Origin: Streptomyces regalis
Lineage (GTDB): Bacteria > Actinomycetota > Actinomycetes > Streptomycetales > Streptomycetaceae
Assembly (NCBI RefSeq): GCF_001509475.1
Contig: NZ_LLZG01000036.1
Coordinates: forward strand, 62,001-126,000
DNA: 64,000 nucleotides
Reading direction: 5' to 3'
The notes beneath the pieces are model-generated. The model was not told the DNA's origin, did no database searches, and worked only from the letters and a program-made list of their open reading frames with translations. The position numbers and the translations under genes were made by a program. This document shows, one piece after another, positions 27,074 to 35,403 of this stretch; within the stretch, counting starts at the first letter, position 1, and each line of letters opens with the position of its first letter.

Positions 27074-27160
27074 CCCCCGATCCCGGAGATCAGTGGCCGC
27101 ACCCTATGCCATTCCCGCTCTCCGCGACCGCGAATCCGCGAACATCGTCGGGCCCGACGA

Positions 27161-28369
27161 CTACTGCCGGTACCCGCTCAGGAACCGCCCGATCCGCCCG
27201 ATCGCCGCCTCCAGGTCGTCCGCGTAGGGGAGCGTCAGGATCCGGAAGTGATCGGGGGTCGGCCAGTTGAAGCCCGTGCCCTGGACCACCTGGATCTTCT
27301 CCCGCAGCAGCAGGTCCAGGACGAACTTCTCGTCATCGTGGATCTTGTACACCTTGGGGTCGAGGCGCGGGAACGCGTACAACGAGCCTTTCGGCTTCAC
27401 GCACGACACACCGGGGATCTCGTTGAGCTTCTCCCAGGCCACGTTGCGCTGTTCGTACAACCGCCCGCCCGGCATGGTCAGCTCGCGGATGGACTGGCGG
27501 CCCCCGAGCGCGGCCTGGATGGCGTACTGCGCGGGCGCGTTGGCGCACAGACGCATGGAGGCCAGCATCGTCAGGCCCTCCAGGTAGTCCTTCGCGTGCT
27601 GCTTCGGGCCGGTGACGACGAGCCAGCCGGAGCGGAAGCCCGCCACCCGGTACGTCTTCGACAGGCCGCAGAAGGTGAGGACCACGAGGTCGGGGGCGAG
27701 GGCGGCGACCGAGTGGTGGACCGCGTCGTCGTACAGGATCTGGTCGTAGATCTCGTCGGCGAACACCATCAGGCCGTGCCGGCGGGCGAGGTCGAGGATG
27801 CCCTCCAGGACCTCCTTGGGGTAGACCGCGCCGGTCGGGTTGTTCGGGTTGATGATGACCACCGCGCGCGTGCGGTCCGTGATCTTCGACGCCATGTCGT
27901 CGAGGTCCGGGTACCAGTCGGCCTGCTCGTCGCAGAGGTAGTGGACCGCCTTGCCGCCGGCGAGTGTCGTCACCGCCGTCCACAGCGGGAAGTCCGGGGC
28001 GGGGATGAGGATTTCGTCGCCGTCCTCGAGCAGCGCCTGTACGGCCATGGAGACCAGCTCGGACACGCCGTTGCCGAGGAAGACGTCGTCGACGCCGACC
28101 TCCAGGCCCAGGGTCTGGTACCGCTGGGCCACGGCCCGGCGGGCGGAGAGGATGCCGCGTGAGTCGGTGTAGCCGTGCGCCTGGGGCAGCATCCGGATCA
28201 TGTCCTGGAGGATCTCCTCCGGCGCCTCGAAACCGAAGAGCGCGGGGTTGCCGGTGTTCAGGCGCAGCACACTGTGGCCCGCCTCCTCCAGCGCGTTCGC
28301 GTGCTCGATCACCGGGCCGCGGATCTCGTAACAGACCTCGCTGAGCTTGCTGGACTGCCGGAACTCCAT
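27161..28369 (-). CDS. PLP-dependent aminotransferase, alanine aminotransferase-like
   Basis: 402 residues, fold type I class I/II. Motifs are VLRLNTGNPALFGFEAPEEI, HGYTDSRGILSARRAVAQ, FLGNGVSELVSMAVQALLEDGDE, VVIINPNNPTGAVY (substrate and PLP Asn), FADEIYDQILYDD (Asp to pyridine N), and CGLSKTYRVAGFRSGW with the Schiff-base Lys. The order and the MEFRQSSKLSEVCYEIRGPV N-terminus resemble AlaA-type glutamate-pyruvate aminotransferases. It is divergent from an HxlR regulator across an 87-bp gap containing CTTGG repeats, suggesting control by that regulator. Confidence 0.92.
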   Translation of the reverse strand: MEFRQSSKLSEVCYEIRGPVIEHANALEEAGHSVLRLNTGNPALFGFEAPEEILQDMIRMLPQAHGYTDSRGILSARRAVAQRYQTLGLEVGVDDVFLGNGVSELVSMAVQALLEDGDEILIPAPDFPLWTAVTTLAGGKAVHYLCDEQADWYPDLDDMASKITDRTRAVVIINPNNPTGAVYPKEVLEGILDLARRHGLMVFADEIYDQILYDDAVHHSVAALAPDLVVLTFCGLSKTYRVAGFRSGWLVVTGPKQHAKDYLEGLTMLASMRLCANAPAQYAIQAALGGRQSIRELTMPGGRLYEQRNVAWEKLNEIPGVSCVKPKGSLYAFPRLDPKVYKIHDDEKFVLDLLLREKIQVVQGTGFNWPTPDHFRILTLPYADDLEAAIGRIGRFLSGYRQ

Positions 28370-28399
28370 GCGCTGCTGCCTCTCCGGTTTCGTGTGTTG

Positions 28400-28449
28400 C
28401 TTGGTTTTACCAAGTTCGAGCTTGGAAAGTCCAACAACTTGTCTAGACT
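28400..28449. promoter_or_regulatory. CTTGG dyads and leaderless hxlR promoter
   Basis: CTTGG-TTTTA-CCAAG (28400-28414) and CCAAG-TTCGAG-CTTGG (28410-28425) overlap, giving three alternating half-sites between the divergent genes. For the plus strand, TTGGAA, a 16-bp spacer and TAGACT (28444-28449) place the transcript start at or next to the hxlR ATG (28457), implying a leaderless mRNA. Confidence 0.6.
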
Positions 28450-28456
28450 GCGTCGC

Positions 28457-29083
28457 ATGTCACCTCGCCGAAGCTACGACCAGTACTGCTCTGCCGCCCG
28501 CGCCCTCGACGTCGTCGGCGACCGCTGGACCCTGCTGATCGTCCGGGAGCTGCTGGCCGGCCCGCGGCGCTACACCGACCTGCACGCCGACCTGCCGGGC
28601 GTCAGCACGGACGTACTCGCCTCACGGCTGAAGGACATGGAGCGGGACGGGCTCGGCACGCGGCGCCGGCTGCCGCCGCCCGGCGCGGCGTACGTGTACG
28701 AACTCACCTCCCGGGGGCGGGAGTTGCTGTCGGTCCTCCAGGCGTTGGGGGAGTGGGGCCAGGCCGAGCTCGGCGAGCGGCGGCCCACCGACGCGGTGCG
28801 CGCGCACTGGTTCGCGCTGCCGCTGCTGCGGTCGCTGGAGGGGGAAGGGCTCGTCGAAGTCCGCCTGGAGGAGGGGAACTTCCACCTGTACGTCGGTGCC
28901 GAGGACGGGCCGGTCTACGGCGACGGGCCCGCCCCCGGGGAGCCCGATGCGCGGCTGGTGCTGGACTCCGGGACGTGTGAGGCGGTCGCGCGGGGGGAGC
29001 TGAGTGTCGCCGACGCCGTGCGGGACGGCCGTATCGACGTGACCGGTGACGGAACCCTCGCCAAGGTGCTGCGGGAGGGATGA
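28457..29083 (+). CDS. HxlR-family transcriptional regulator with SCP2-like C-terminus
   Basis: 208 residues from ATG 28457 (MSPRRSYDQYCSAARALDVV). The first 100 residues are an HxlR winged helix: VVGDRWTLLIVRELLAGPRRY, TDVLASRLKDMERDGL, and a wing ending ELTSRGRELLSVLQALGEWG. The C-terminal 100 residues (ARLVLDSGTCEAVARGELSV, then ADAVRDGRIDVTGD) resemble an SCP2-type lipid/ligand pocket, which is common in Streptomyces HxlR proteins. It is likely leaderless and autoregulated through the CTTGG dyads, and probably controls the divergent aminotransferase gene. Confidence 0.9.
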   Translation: MSPRRSYDQYCSAARALDVVGDRWTLLIVRELLAGPRRYTDLHADLPGVSTDVLASRLKDMERDGLGTRRRLPPPGAAYVYELTSRGRELLSVLQALGEWGQAELGERRPTDAVRAHWFALPLLRSLEGEGLVEVRLEEGNFHLYVGAEDGPVYGDGPAPGEPDARLVLDSGTCEAVARGELSVADAVRDGRIDVTGDGTLAKVLREG

Positions 29084-29086
29084 CGA

Positions 29087-29118
29087 AAGGGCCCGCTGCC
29101 GAGCGCAGCGGGCCCCTT
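29087..29118. terminator. Bidirectional terminator between hxlR and membrane-protein gene
   Basis: Stem GGGCCCGCTGC / GCAGCGGGCCC (11 bp) with loop CGAGC, flanked by AAA on the left and CTT on the right. It lies between two convergent genes and can serve both. Confidence 0.75.
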
Positions 29119-29135
29119 GGCGAGTTGGCGAGGTG

Positions 29136-29957
29136 TCAGGCCCCCGGCGGCACCCGCGTCGGCCGACCCGCGCCGCGCGTCAGCGCATAGCCGCCGACAC
29201 CCGCGAGCGCGGCCAGCATGCCGCCGATCCCGGTCCACACCCACCGGTCGGACCACCAGCCGGACGCCCAGCCGCCGCTGGGTTCGAGGCTCGCGAGCAG
29301 CGCCTCCTTGGTCGACTCCTCCTCGCCGCCCTGGGAGATGGCGCCGGCCCCCGGCACCAACGGCTGAGCCAGCGACCCGTCCACCGCCGCCGCCCCGCCG
29401 ATGTCCTCGGAGTCGACCCGTACCTCGGCGTCGACCGGCAGACCGAGGTCGGACGTGGCCAGGTTCACGACCGTCAGCCGGATGTAGTACGTGCCCGGCA
29501 GCGGGTCATTGGCCCAGGGTTCCGACCAGGCGTGGACGGTACGCAGCACACAGGCCAACTCCACGGACGAGGCTCCCCCAGAGGGGGTACCCCCAGCCGC
29601 GGCCGTGCGCGTCTGTGCCCCGTACTGGCAGGCCTGGCGGCGACGCAGGCCGTCGTACACGTCGATCTGCCAGGTCTCGGCGGCGTGCGTGTCCGGCAGC
29701 TTCACCGTCGCCTTGACGGTGGGGCGCTGTCCGGCGTCCGCGGGGAACGACCAGTACAGGTAGTCGCCCGTGGAGGCGCTCGCGGTGGCCGTCTGCCCCT
29801 GCTCGATCTCGGTCGCCGTACGGAAGGAGGTGCCCGCCTGGGTCGGCGCGCCGGAGTCCTCCGACGGGCTCGGCGACGGCGACGAGTCGGCGACCGCCGG
29901 GGTGACCGCAAGGCCGAGCATCAGCGCCGTGGCGCTCAACACGCGTGTGATCCGCAT
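29136..29957 (-). CDS. Secreted/membrane-anchored protein partnered with a VWA protein
   Basis: 273 residues from ATG 29957 with GGAGGACC upstream. Signal peptide (RITRVLSATALMLGLAVTPAVA), Ser/Pro linker, extracellular beta-rich domain (YLYWSFPADAGQRPTVKATV, Cys in QACQYG and ELACVL), and a C-terminal TM (WVWTGIGGMLAALAGVGGYA). The start overlaps the stop of the upstream VWA gene (TGATG), so translation is coupled. Residues TPSGGAS near 130 are encoded by a copy of the 23-bp repeat, inserted in frame. The domain resembles the C-terminal half of the upstream protein (YWSFPAD... versus WYRVDVEPGQ...). Function unknown; likely a surface complex with it. Confidence 0.82.
   Translation of the reverse strand: MRITRVLSATALMLGLAVTPAVADSSPSPSPSEDSGAPTQAGTSFRTATEIEQGQTATASASTGDYLYWSFPADAGQRPTVKATVKLPDTHAAETWQIDVYDGLRRRQACQYGAQTRTAAAGGTPSGGASSVELACVLRTVHAWSEPWANDPLPGTYYIRLTVVNLATSDLGLPVDAEVRVDSEDIGGAAAVDGSLAQPLVPGAGAISQGGEEESTKEALLASLEPSGGWASGWWSDRWVWTGIGGMLAALAGVGGYALTRGAGRPTRVPPGA
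29573..29595. repeat. 23-bp CCCCCAGAGGGGG repeat, copy 2 (within coding sequence)
   Basis: CTCCCCCAGAGGGGGTACCC followed by CCA; 22 of 23 bases equal copy 1 at 23962-23984. Here it keeps the reading frame and adds a Gly/Pro/Ser stretch to the protein. Confidence 0.8.
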
Positions 29958-31228
29958 CAGTTGGTCCTCCAGACCGCGACCCGCCAGCGCGACAGCCAGC
30001 CCCAGACGAGACCGGCGAGGAAGCCGGCGAGGATCAGCGCACCGAGCAGCCACCAGCCGCGCCCGAGGCCGAAGGAGGCCACGTCGCTCGACTGCGACGG
30101 CCCGTCGACGACGTCGACCGTCAGCTCCAGCGGCAGTCCAGGCGTGGCCTGCACGCCGGAGCCCGCCGAGAAGGAGTGGGTGACCTGGAGGCAGACGGTC
30201 TCGGCGGTCGCGGTGTCCTCGTCCTCGTCGTCGCTCTGCGCCTTCGGATAGCGCAGACCGGTCGAGATGACGTCCGTACGGCCGTTGCCCGCCGCCTCAC
30301 CGCGTACGATCTCCCGGCCGCGCGCGGTCTCCGCCCGCAACAGCACCCCGTAGGAGGGGCTCACGGCCCGGTCGGCCGACACGCTCACCGAGGCGCGCAG
30401 TTCCTGGCCGGGCTCGACGTCCACGCGGTACCAGCGCTGCTGCCCGAACTCCTCGCGGTCGGTGTACAGACCGGACTTCAGGGTCGGCGCCTTCGCACAC
30501 TGCTCCGCGCCCGTCGTCGCGACCGGCGTCACCACCGGGTCGGCCGCGCGGTCCACCAACTGGTTGACCTTGTCGGCGAGTTCGTCGGTGTGCTCGACCG
30601 AGGTGAACGTGCCACCGGTCGCCTCGGCGATGCAGCTGAGCTGCCGGCGCAGCTTGGTGTTCGGGACCAGGCCGAGCGTGTCGATGGTCAGGCCGATGCC
30701 CTTGGCGGCGATCTCGCGGGCCACCTCGCACGGGTCGAGCGGGGCGCAGGTGTCCTCGCCGTCGCTGATCAGCACGATGCGCTTGGAGCCCTCGCCGCCG
30801 TCCAGATCCTCGGCCGCCTTCAGCAGCGCGGGACCGATCGGCGTCCAGCCGGTGGGCGTCAGGGTCGCCACCGCCGTCTTGGCCTCGGTGCGGTCCAGCG
30901 GGCCGACCGGGTAGAGCTGCGCGGTGTCCTTGCACCCCGTCTTGCGGTCGTCGCCCGGGTAGTTGGCGCCCAGCGTGCGGATACCGAGCTGGACCTCCTC
31001 GGGCGTCGCGTCCAGCACCTCGTTGAAGGCCTGCTTCGCCGCGGCCATCCGCGACTGGCCGTCCATGTCATTCGCCCGCATCGAGCCGCTGACGTCGATC
31101 ACGAGATCGACTTTCGGGGCGGTGGCGGTGGTCTCGTCGGCTACCGCCCCGGCCGGGAAGGCTATCCCGGCCGTGAGCGCGGCGAGCAGGGCACAGACCC
31201 CGGCCGTCAGCCGTTGTGTTCTGATCAT
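29957..31228 (-). CDS. Secreted VWA-domain protein, membrane anchored
   Basis: 423 residues. N-terminal signal peptide (LTAGVCALLAALTAGIAFPAGAVA), then a von Willebrand A domain (about 38-220) with intact MIDAS: DVSGSM, TPIGPALLKAA and LISDGEDTCAP. A beta-rich domain follows (about 250-380; QQRWYRVDVEPGQELRASVS) and a C-terminal TM (GWWLLGALILAGFLAGLVWG) with a basic tail WLSRWRVAVWRTN. The MIDAS suggests metal-dependent binding to a protein partner outside the membrane. It forms an operon with the downstream anchored protein. No chaperone AAA ATPase accompanies it. Confidence 0.9.
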   Translation of the reverse strand: MIRTQRLTAGVCALLAALTAGIAFPAGAVADETTATAPKVDLVIDVSGSMRANDMDGQSRMAAAKQAFNEVLDATPEEVQLGIRTLGANYPGDDRKTGCKDTAQLYPVGPLDRTEAKTAVATLTPTGWTPIGPALLKAAEDLDGGEGSKRIVLISDGEDTCAPLDPCEVAREIAAKGIGLTIDTLGLVPNTKLRRQLSCIAEATGGTFTSVEHTDELADKVNQLVDRAADPVVTPVATTGAEQCAKAPTLKSGLYTDREEFGQQRWYRVDVEPGQELRASVSVSADRAVSPSYGVLLRAETARGREIVRGEAAGNGRTDVISTGLRYPKAQSDDEDEDTATAETVCLQVTHSFSAGSGVQATPGLPLELTVDVVDGPSQSSDVASFGLGRGWWLLGALILAGFLAGLVWGWLSRWRVAVWRTN

Positions 31229-31295
31229 CGGCGGATCTTATTGATCAGAGGTGCTCCCCTTCAAAACGAGATCAGAACACCTGCCGGACCACCCG

Positions 31296-32864
31296 TCAGC
31301 GCACGTCGGTGACCAGCGGATTGGGCAACTCGGCCCACTGATCCCCGGGCGTCCCGGGCGACAGCCGCATCAGCGTCAGCGCCTTCGTCGGCAGTGGCTC
31401 CTCGCGCAGTGCCGCGAGATCCACGGTGCCCGGCAGATCCCGTACGACCGACTCCAGCGCCCCGCGCAACGCGGCCGCCGAACCCGCCGTACCCGCCAGC
31501 GCCCCGGCCACCAGCGAGCCGAACAGCTTACGGCGCAGGGTCGTCACGTCGTCCGTGACGATCCGGCCGGTCAGCTCCGGTATGGGGATGCCGTGCCGGG
31601 CCAGCCGGGCCGGACCGACCCGGATGTCGGCGAGGTCCCGGTAGACCAGGCGTACCGGGGAGCCGCTCGCGGACAGCACCACCAGCAGATTCTGGCCGTG
31701 CGCCTCCAGCGCGACCCCCAGCTCCAGCAGCCGCAGCCCCACAGTGAGGGCGAGACGCGCGAACTCGGCCAGCCACGCGGGCTTCTCGGGCAGCTCGGTG
31801 GTGGCGAGCGCGGCCACCGGTACGACCCGCTCTCCGGGCCCCGCGTACTCCTGCGGCGACTGGCGCAACACCGCGGCGAGATCGGGCGAGTTGGCCGTGG
31901 CGGCCCCCAGCGTGCGGGTGATGTGCAGCAGCCCGTCCGTCCGCGCCGCCAGCGCCTCCGCGAAGTCCGACACCGTGGCCGACAGAGCGATCGAGTACAC
32001 CGAGATGTCCCGCACCGAGGACGTCAGCCGGGCACTCAGCGCGGTCTTGACGTGCGGGCCGTCGGGGAGGGCGAGCGTCCGCAGGGACATCAGCGGGTGC
32101 GCGGCGATTCCGTCGCCGTAGGGATCGCAGGGGCGCTTGAGCACATGCTCGGCCTGCCACGGATGCACGGGGATCAGCAGCCGCTGCCCGTCCCGCATCC
32201 CCTCCGGCCACTCGCCCGTCACCAGGCACTCGTCCGCCCGCACCGGCACCAGCCCCAGCGTGACCACCGGCCGGTGCTCGGGCCCGTACGCCAGCTGCTC
32301 GGCGACCGAGAAGCCGGGCCGGGAACGGCAGTTGGGATGGAACGGATGCCCGTCGACCACCCGCTGCTCCCACTCCCAGTCACACAGCGGCCACTCCTTC
32401 GAGTGAGCGTCCCGCCCGGCCCCCTGCCCGGCCCGGGACAGCGCCAACGAGGCGACACTGTGGCCGAGTTCGGCGGCGAAGGAGGTGCCGTGCGGTACGG
32501 AGAGGTCGGCGAGCAGCCGGGCCGGATCGTCGTACGACGTCCCGTCGAGCCGTACGGCGGTGACGTACGCGGTGGTGGCGTACGGGTCCGCGTGCGGGCC
32601 GTGCAGTCGGCGGCCGTCCGAGAGGCGCAGGGTGAGGCCCTCCGGGCCCGGCTCGCGCCGGGCGACCCAGGGCAGGGGCTCGTGCGCGAGGGCACGCCAC
32701 AGCCGGGTCAGCACCGCCGCCCGGGCCCCGGGGAGCTCGGCCGCGTACCGCGATGCGAGGTGGGGGCGTACATCGGCAAGTTCGGCGGCGACCTCGGCCT
32801 CGGCGCTGGGGGGACGGTGCACGGGCGGGCTCCTCGGGTACGAGTAGGGCGTCGGAGCAGGCAC
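31296..32864 (-). CDS. IucA/IucC-family (NIS) siderophore synthetase
   Basis: 522 residues from GTG 32864; the start is uncertain since no clear ribosome site precedes it. NIS synthetases condense carboxylates such as citrate or succinate with amines or alcohols using ATP. Motifs are IPVHPWQAEHVL, VKTALSARLTSSVRD (ATP/phosphate contacts), VALEAHGQNLLVVL and VYRDLADIRV. It is divergent from a second NIS synthetase across 97 bp that contain direct repeats. No N-hydroxylase, decarboxylase or uptake gene adjoins the pair. Confidence 0.9.
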   Translation of the reverse strand: MPAPTPYSYPRSPPVHRPPSAEAEVAAELADVRPHLASRYAAELPGARAAVLTRLWRALAHEPLPWVARREPGPEGLTLRLSDGRRLHGPHADPYATTAYVTAVRLDGTSYDDPARLLADLSVPHGTSFAAELGHSVASLALSRAGQGAGRDAHSKEWPLCDWEWEQRVVDGHPFHPNCRSRPGFSVAEQLAYGPEHRPVVTLGLVPVRADECLVTGEWPEGMRDGQRLLIPVHPWQAEHVLKRPCDPYGDGIAAHPLMSLRTLALPDGPHVKTALSARLTSSVRDISVYSIALSATVSDFAEALAARTDGLLHITRTLGAATANSPDLAAVLRQSPQEYAGPGERVVPVAALATTELPEKPAWLAEFARLALTVGLRLLELGVALEAHGQNLLVVLSASGSPVRLVYRDLADIRVGPARLARHGIPIPELTGRIVTDDVTTLRRKLFGSLVAGALAGTAGSAAALRGALESVVRDLPGTVDLAALREEPLPTKALTLMRLSPGTPGDQWAELPNPLVTDVR

Positions 32865-32899
32865 CGACGACAGACATACTGATCGTCTTCCTGCCTGAA

Positions 32900-32960
32900 C
32901 GGACCGTAGAGACCGTCCTGAGCGGACGTAAGACCCGTCCCGGACGGACCGTAGAGAACG
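32900..32960. repeat. Three direct repeats between the NIS synthetase genes
   Basis: CGGACCGTAGAGACCG (32900-32915), CGGACGTAAGACCCG (32923-32937) and GGACCGTAGAGAACG (32946-32960), spaced 22-23 bp (about two helical turns). They fill the divergent promoter gap, so a regulator bound on one DNA face is plausible. They do not match the inverted-repeat iron boxes I know from Streptomyces. Confidence 0.65.
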
Positions 32961-32961
32961 A

Positions 32962-34455
32962 GTGGATCGCGTGCACCTCAACCCTCCACCCGCCGCCGAC
33001 ATCGCGGCACGCGCCGACGCCCACGCGGTCGCGCCCCTGCTCAACTGCCTGCTGCGCGAGGTGGCCGAACCGCAGGGCGGGTCCGGCGAGCGGCACGTGT
33101 ACCGGCTGCCCGGCACGGGCCGCCTGCTGCGGGTCCTCGGCGAGCGGCGGCCCGCCGAGCCCGAGGTGTACGTGGCCGGCGCGTGGCAGCGCGTCGGGCA
33201 CACCGAGCTCGTCAAACTCGTCGCCGAGGAACTGCGCCGCCACACCGGTCTGTCCAACCACGAACTGCCCGCCGAGATGATCGACAGCCGCGACGCGGTG
33301 GCCGCGTTGCTCACCGCACGCGCGCGTGCGACGCCGCCGGACGACGCGTACCTGCGCTCCGAGCAGTCCCTCCTCACCGGCCACCTCTACCACCCCGCCC
33401 CCAAGGCGCGCGGCGGCGGCCCGGTCGCGGCCTGGCTGCCGTACGCCCCCGAGGCACACGCCCGCTTCCCGCTGGCGCTGCTCGGCCTGCGCGAGGACAC
33501 GGTCGTCGAGGAGGGCGACACCTCCGCCCTGGACGCCCTCGGCAAGGCCCCGCCCGGCTACCGGCTGCTGCCCGCGCACCCCTGGCAGCTCGGCCTCGTG
33601 GACCTGGCACCGGCCTTCGCGGACGGCACGCTGATCCGGCTGGGCACCACCGACCTGGACGTCTGGCCCACGGCCGCGATCCGCACCCTGTACGCCCCCG
33701 AGCGCGACCTGTTCCTGAAGTTCAGCCTCGATGTGCGGATCACGAACGACATCCGCCGGCTGTGGCGTCACGACCTGATGAAACTGCGCCGCACCGACGC
33801 GGCTGTCGCGGCCGCCCTCGCCACCGACCGGGCGGCCTGGCTGAGCGACCGCGGCTACCGCACCGCCGGCTTCGCCTTCGAGGAACTCGCCGTCCTCGTC
33901 CGCGACGGCTTCCACGACCGTCTGCCGCCCGGCACGACCCCGCTGCTCGCCGCCGCCCTCGTGGAGGGCTTCGAGGGCAGCCCGCTCGACGCCACGGCGG
34001 ACCCGGCGGCCTGGTGGGAGGCGTACCTGGGCGCGGTCGTACCGCCCGCCCTCGCGGCCTTCGCCGAGCACGGCGTCGTACTCGAAGCGCATCTGCAGAA
34101 CACGCTCGTCGCCGTCGGCAGCGACGGCATGCCGGTACAGGCGCTGTTCCGGGATGCCGAGGGCGTGAAGCTGCTCCCGGACGTGACACGGGCGGCCGGC
34201 TGGGAGCGGCTGGTGTACTGCCTGGTCGTCAACCACCTCGTGGAGGTCGCCGGCGCCCTGGCCGAACGCCACCCGCCCCTGGACCCCTGGCCCGCCGTAC
34301 GCCGCGAACTCTCCCGCCACGACCTCCCCGAGATCGCCGGCCTGCTCACCGCGCCCACTCTGCCCGGCAAGACGAACCTGCTCCTGCGCTGGACGAACGC
34401 CGACGGCGCCGACGCCCGCTACCGGCCCCTGCCGAACCCACTGGCCGGCGCGTAA
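32962..34455 (+). CDS. IucA/IucC-family (NIS) siderophore synthetase, second gene
   Basis: 497 residues from GTG 32962 (a GTG 9 bp later is equally possible). Family motifs: LLPAHPWQLGLVDL, LFLKFSLDVRITNDIRRLWR, VVLEAHLQNTLVAVGSDG and ALFRDAEGVKLLPDV, with the C-terminal GKTNLLLRWTNADG typical of the superfamily. It differs clearly from the divergent gene, so the two probably catalyse successive couplings in one hydroxamate or carboxylate siderophore, the rest of whose pathway must be elsewhere. Confidence 0.9.
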   Translation: MDRVHLNPPPAADIAARADAHAVAPLLNCLLREVAEPQGGSGERHVYRLPGTGRLLRVLGERRPAEPEVYVAGAWQRVGHTELVKLVAEELRRHTGLSNHELPAEMIDSRDAVAALLTARARATPPDDAYLRSEQSLLTGHLYHPAPKARGGGPVAAWLPYAPEAHARFPLALLGLREDTVVEEGDTSALDALGKAPPGYRLLPAHPWQLGLVDLAPAFADGTLIRLGTTDLDVWPTAAIRTLYAPERDLFLKFSLDVRITNDIRRLWRHDLMKLRRTDAAVAAALATDRAAWLSDRGYRTAGFAFEELAVLVRDGFHDRLPPGTTPLLAAALVEGFEGSPLDATADPAAWWEAYLGAVVPPALAAFAEHGVVLEAHLQNTLVAVGSDGMPVQALFRDAEGVKLLPDVTRAAGWERLVYCLVVNHLVEVAGALAERHPPLDPWPAVRRELSRHDLPEIAGLLTAPTLPGKTNLLLRWTNADGADARYRPLPNPLAGA

Positions 34456-34497
34456 TTGCTGATCAGCTCGGTGGGGTGCTGCCGTACCCTGGCCGGT

Positions 34498-35403
34498 GTG
34501 CTGCGCGACGTGACTGCTGTTCGATACGTGACCCCGTTGCGGTCCGGCGGCTCCGTGCCCGGAGTCGTCGAGGCCGACGACCTGGGCACGTACGTCGTCA
34601 AGTTCACCGGCTCCGCGCAGGGCCGCAAGGCGCTGGTCGCCGAGGTGATCGTCGGTGAACTGGCCCGCGCCCTGGGGCTGCGCTTCCCCGAGCTGGTCCT
34701 GGTCCACTTCGACCCGGCGATCGCCGACCACGAGCCGCACCAGGAGGTGCGGGAGCTGCACGCGTCCAGCGCGGGCGTCAACCTCGGCATGGACTACCTG
34801 CCGGGCGCGGTGGACTTCACCCCGGAGGTCGCCAAGGCCTTCCGCGTCGACCGGCTGGAGGCGGGCCGGATCGTCTGGCTGGACGCTCTGACCGCGAACG
34901 TCGACCGTACGGTGCACAGCTCGAACCTGATGGTCTGGCCGACGCTGGGCACGGTTCCCCCGCGCCTGTGGCTGATCGACCACGGAGCGGCCCTGATCTT
35001 CCACCACCGCTGGGACGGCTCGGACCCCGAGAAGGCGTACGACTTCCGCCACCACGCCCTCGGCCACTACGGGCCCTACGTGCGTGCCGCCGACGCGGAA
35101 CTGGCGCCCAAGGTGACGGAGGAACTGCTGCGCGAGATCGTGGCGGAGGTCCCCGATGCCTGGCTCACCGACTTCGCCTCGCCCGGCGAGGCACGCGAGG
35201 CCTACGTGACGTACCTCCACACGCGCGTGCGCGCCTCGCAGCAGTGGCTGCCCACGGACTTCCCCAGCCGGGAGGAACTCGCCGCCGAGGAGGCCCTCCG
35301 GGCGGCGAAGACACAGCAAGGCCGGCCGAACTGGCTGAAGCGGGTCCCCGACCTGCACGGCAAGCCGGCCGCGGAACAGGATTGGTCGGTGCACCTCGGA
35401 TGA
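34498..35403 (+). CDS. HipA-like kinase-fold protein
   Basis: 301 residues from GTG 34498 (MLRDVTAVRYVTPLRSGGSV). Resembles the HipA_2 (HipA-like kinase) family: GTYVVKFTGSAQGRKALVAEVI with a nucleotide-binding Lys, LDALTANVDRTVHSSNLMVW (catalytic Asn/Asp region) and RLWLIDHGAALIFHH with the metal-binding Asp. No HipB-like HTH antitoxin precedes it, so it is not a standard hipBA module. The stop overlaps the next gene's ATG by 4 bp. Substrate unknown. Confidence 0.82.
   Translation: MLRDVTAVRYVTPLRSGGSVPGVVEADDLGTYVVKFTGSAQGRKALVAEVIVGELARALGLRFPELVLVHFDPAIADHEPHQEVRELHASSAGVNLGMDYLPGAVDFTPEVAKAFRVDRLEAGRIVWLDALTANVDRTVHSSNLMVWPTLGTVPPRLWLIDHGAALIFHHRWDGSDPEKAYDFRHHALGHYGPYVRAADAELAPKVTEELLREIVAEVPDAWLTDFASPGEAREAYVTYLHTRVRASQQWLPTDFPSREELAAEEALRAAKTQQGRPNWLKRVPDLHGKPAAEQDWSVHLG

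Noticed and set aside
32900..32960. CRISPR-like array
   Set aside because: Only three imperfect 15-16-bp units with 7-8-bp gaps, no cas genes; better read as regulator sites.
34498..35403. Classical hipBA toxin-antitoxin module
   Set aside because: No HTH antitoxin gene upstream; the preceding gene is a siderophore synthetase and the following one a redox protein.
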